DNA from: Bacillota bacterium
Lineage (GTDB): Bacteria > Bacillota_E > RBS10-35 > JAJYVN01
Length of the DNA stretch: 24,537 nt
Assembly: GCA_021846605.1 (NCBI GenBank)
Contig: JAJZWQ010000028.1
Span: 1-24,537, forward strand
Reading direction: 5' to 3'
A model generated the notes under the pieces. The model saw only the letters and a program-made list of their open reading frames with translations. It was not told the DNA's origin and searched no databases. The position numbers were made by a program, and so were the translations under genes. How positions within the stretch are numbered: position 1 is the stretch's first letter; every line of letters begins with the position of its first letter. Positions 23,900-24,537 of the stretch are shown one piece after another.

Positions 23900-24429
23900 A
23901 GTTCCGCGAGCCCCGCATCTTTGATGTTCTGTGCGGCGTTCACGTCCCGGTCCAGGACGGCGCCGCACGCGGGACAGTCCCAGTGCCGCACTTCAAGCGG
24001 CAACGCCGCCACGGTGTGCCCGCAGACAGGGCACCGCTTGCTGCGGGGGTAGAAGCGGTCGATCTGGACAAAGGCCCGGCCAGACCACCGTGCCTTATAC
24101 TCCAGTTGCCGCAGGAGTTCGCCCCAGCCCACGTCGGCGATGCTCTGCGCGAGCGTCGGCTGCGCCAGCCTGCCTTTCACGTTCCATCCCTCGGCGCACA
24201 CCACTTGGTTTTCGCGGATCAGGCGCGTGGTGAGCTTGTGCGTGAAGTCCCGTCGCCGATCGGCGATGCGGGCATGGATGCGATCCGCCTTCCGCCGCGC
24301 CTGGCTGCGGTGGCGCGAGCCCTTCTGCTTGCAGAACAACCGATGCTGCGCCTTGGCCAGCCGATTCTCGTTCCGCCGGAAGAACCGCTCGTTCCCCACC
24401 TTCTCCCCAGTTGTAGCTGACGGGATTCC
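23779..24429 (-). pseudogene. tnpB: 5'-truncated tnpB (C-terminal half of IS200/IS605-type TnpB)
   Basis: The sequence TTGEKVGNERFFRRNENRLAKAQ through to the stop at 23779-23781 is the C-terminal half of TnpB. The RuvC-II Glu (VVCAEGWNVKG), the zinc-ribbon cysteines (CPVCG and CPACG) and the RuvC-III Asp (LDRDVNAAQN) are present. The N-terminal domain and the RuvC-I Asp (GIDLG-type motif) are absent, and the frame meets a stop just upstream of about 24429. It cannot be an active nuclease. An internal GTG at 24399 is not a real start. It is complementary to the 6291-6883 remnant, which keeps the N-terminus and lacks this part. Confidence 0.9.
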
Positions 24430-24430
24430 A

Positions 24431-24470
24431 TGTCACCGGATGCCGAAGGGCATTGCGCCCTGTCACCGGA
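24431..24470. repeat. Direct repeat TGTCACCGGA, possible end of another mobile element
   Basis: TGTCACCGGA occurs at 24431-24440 and again at 24461-24470, exactly 30 bp apart, at the point where tnpB homology stops. The remaining 67 bp to the window end show no gene. The position suggests the terminus of a second insertion that truncated tnpB, but the rest of it lies outside the window. Confidence 0.35.
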
Positions 24471-24537
24471 GCACTTGGTGGCGACGGCCGGCTTGCGCAG
24501 CCCTGGCGGGCGAGTGGGCGCCAGCGTAGGCTCTCGC

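Noticed and set aside
23699..23968. MarR with a 90-residue N-terminal extension
   Set aside because: The extension is IS right-end sequence read in a wrong frame and spans the TATAAT promoter.

Overview
The window comes from a high-GC (roughly 70%) bacterium of the Firmicutes type. The main cluster, read from high to low coordinates on the minus strand, follows the Bacillus/Clostridium chromosomal order: lepA, hemW, hrcA, grpE, dnaK, dnaJ, prmA, ..., yqeY, yqfC, yqfD, phoH, pgpH (yqfF), ybeY. YqfC and YqfD are proteins of endospore-forming Firmicutes, HrcA/CIRCE control is intact, and starts are often GTG or TTG behind G-rich Shine-Dalgarno sequences. A high-GC, probably thermophilic lineage (Sulfobacillus/Thermaerobacter-like) is my inference; no rRNA is present to confirm it.

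Layout. 15-5478 (minus): ybeY, pgpH, phoH, yqfD and yqfC, tightly packed. 5610-5861 (plus): a small dodecin that lacks the flavin-stacking Trp. 5865-6290: yqeY, damaged at both ends. 6291-6960: a decayed IS200/IS605-type tnpB fragment. 6997-14208 (minus): HIT protein, ddl, prmA, dnaJ, dnaK, grpE and hrcA, preceded by a TTGACA promoter and a perfect CIRCE operator. Compared with Bacillus, rsmE, mtaB and rpsU are missing, and ddl, a HIT gene and IS debris occupy that place.

14322-15650 (minus): a stand-alone AICAR transformylase gene (the C-terminal half of PurH) preceded by a ZTP/ZMP riboswitch (pfl motif) and its own promoter. The riboswitch senses the substrate of the enzyme it controls. 15907-17295 (minus): an exported beta-helix (pectate-lyase-fold) protein with lower GC. 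17633-18214 (plus): a histidine phosphatase gene with two clear and one possible frameshift. 18358-18849 (plus): a small membrane protein. This block, with an MNT-type nucleotidyltransferase, is inserted between hemW and hrcA.

18819-23698 (minus): nucleotidyltransferase, hemW, a nitrilase-family amidohydrolase, lepA and a marR regulator. 23761-24429: the 3' half of a second tnpB of the same IS family, with its right-end hairpin and presumptive omega-RNA (reRNA) region abutting the marR promoter. 24431-24537 may be the edge of another mobile element.

Functionally, most genes belong to translation and protein quality control (LepA, YbeY, PrmA, DnaK system), nucleotide signalling and purine metabolism (PgpH for c-di-AMP, AICAR transformylase with ZTP sensing), cell wall (Ddl) and sporulation (YqfC/YqfD). 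The points most worth a second look are the riboswitch and its SD-proximal hairpin, the two reciprocal tnpB remnants with a conserved 121-bp right end (one abutting marR, one fused into yqeY), and the clustered single-base frameshifts.
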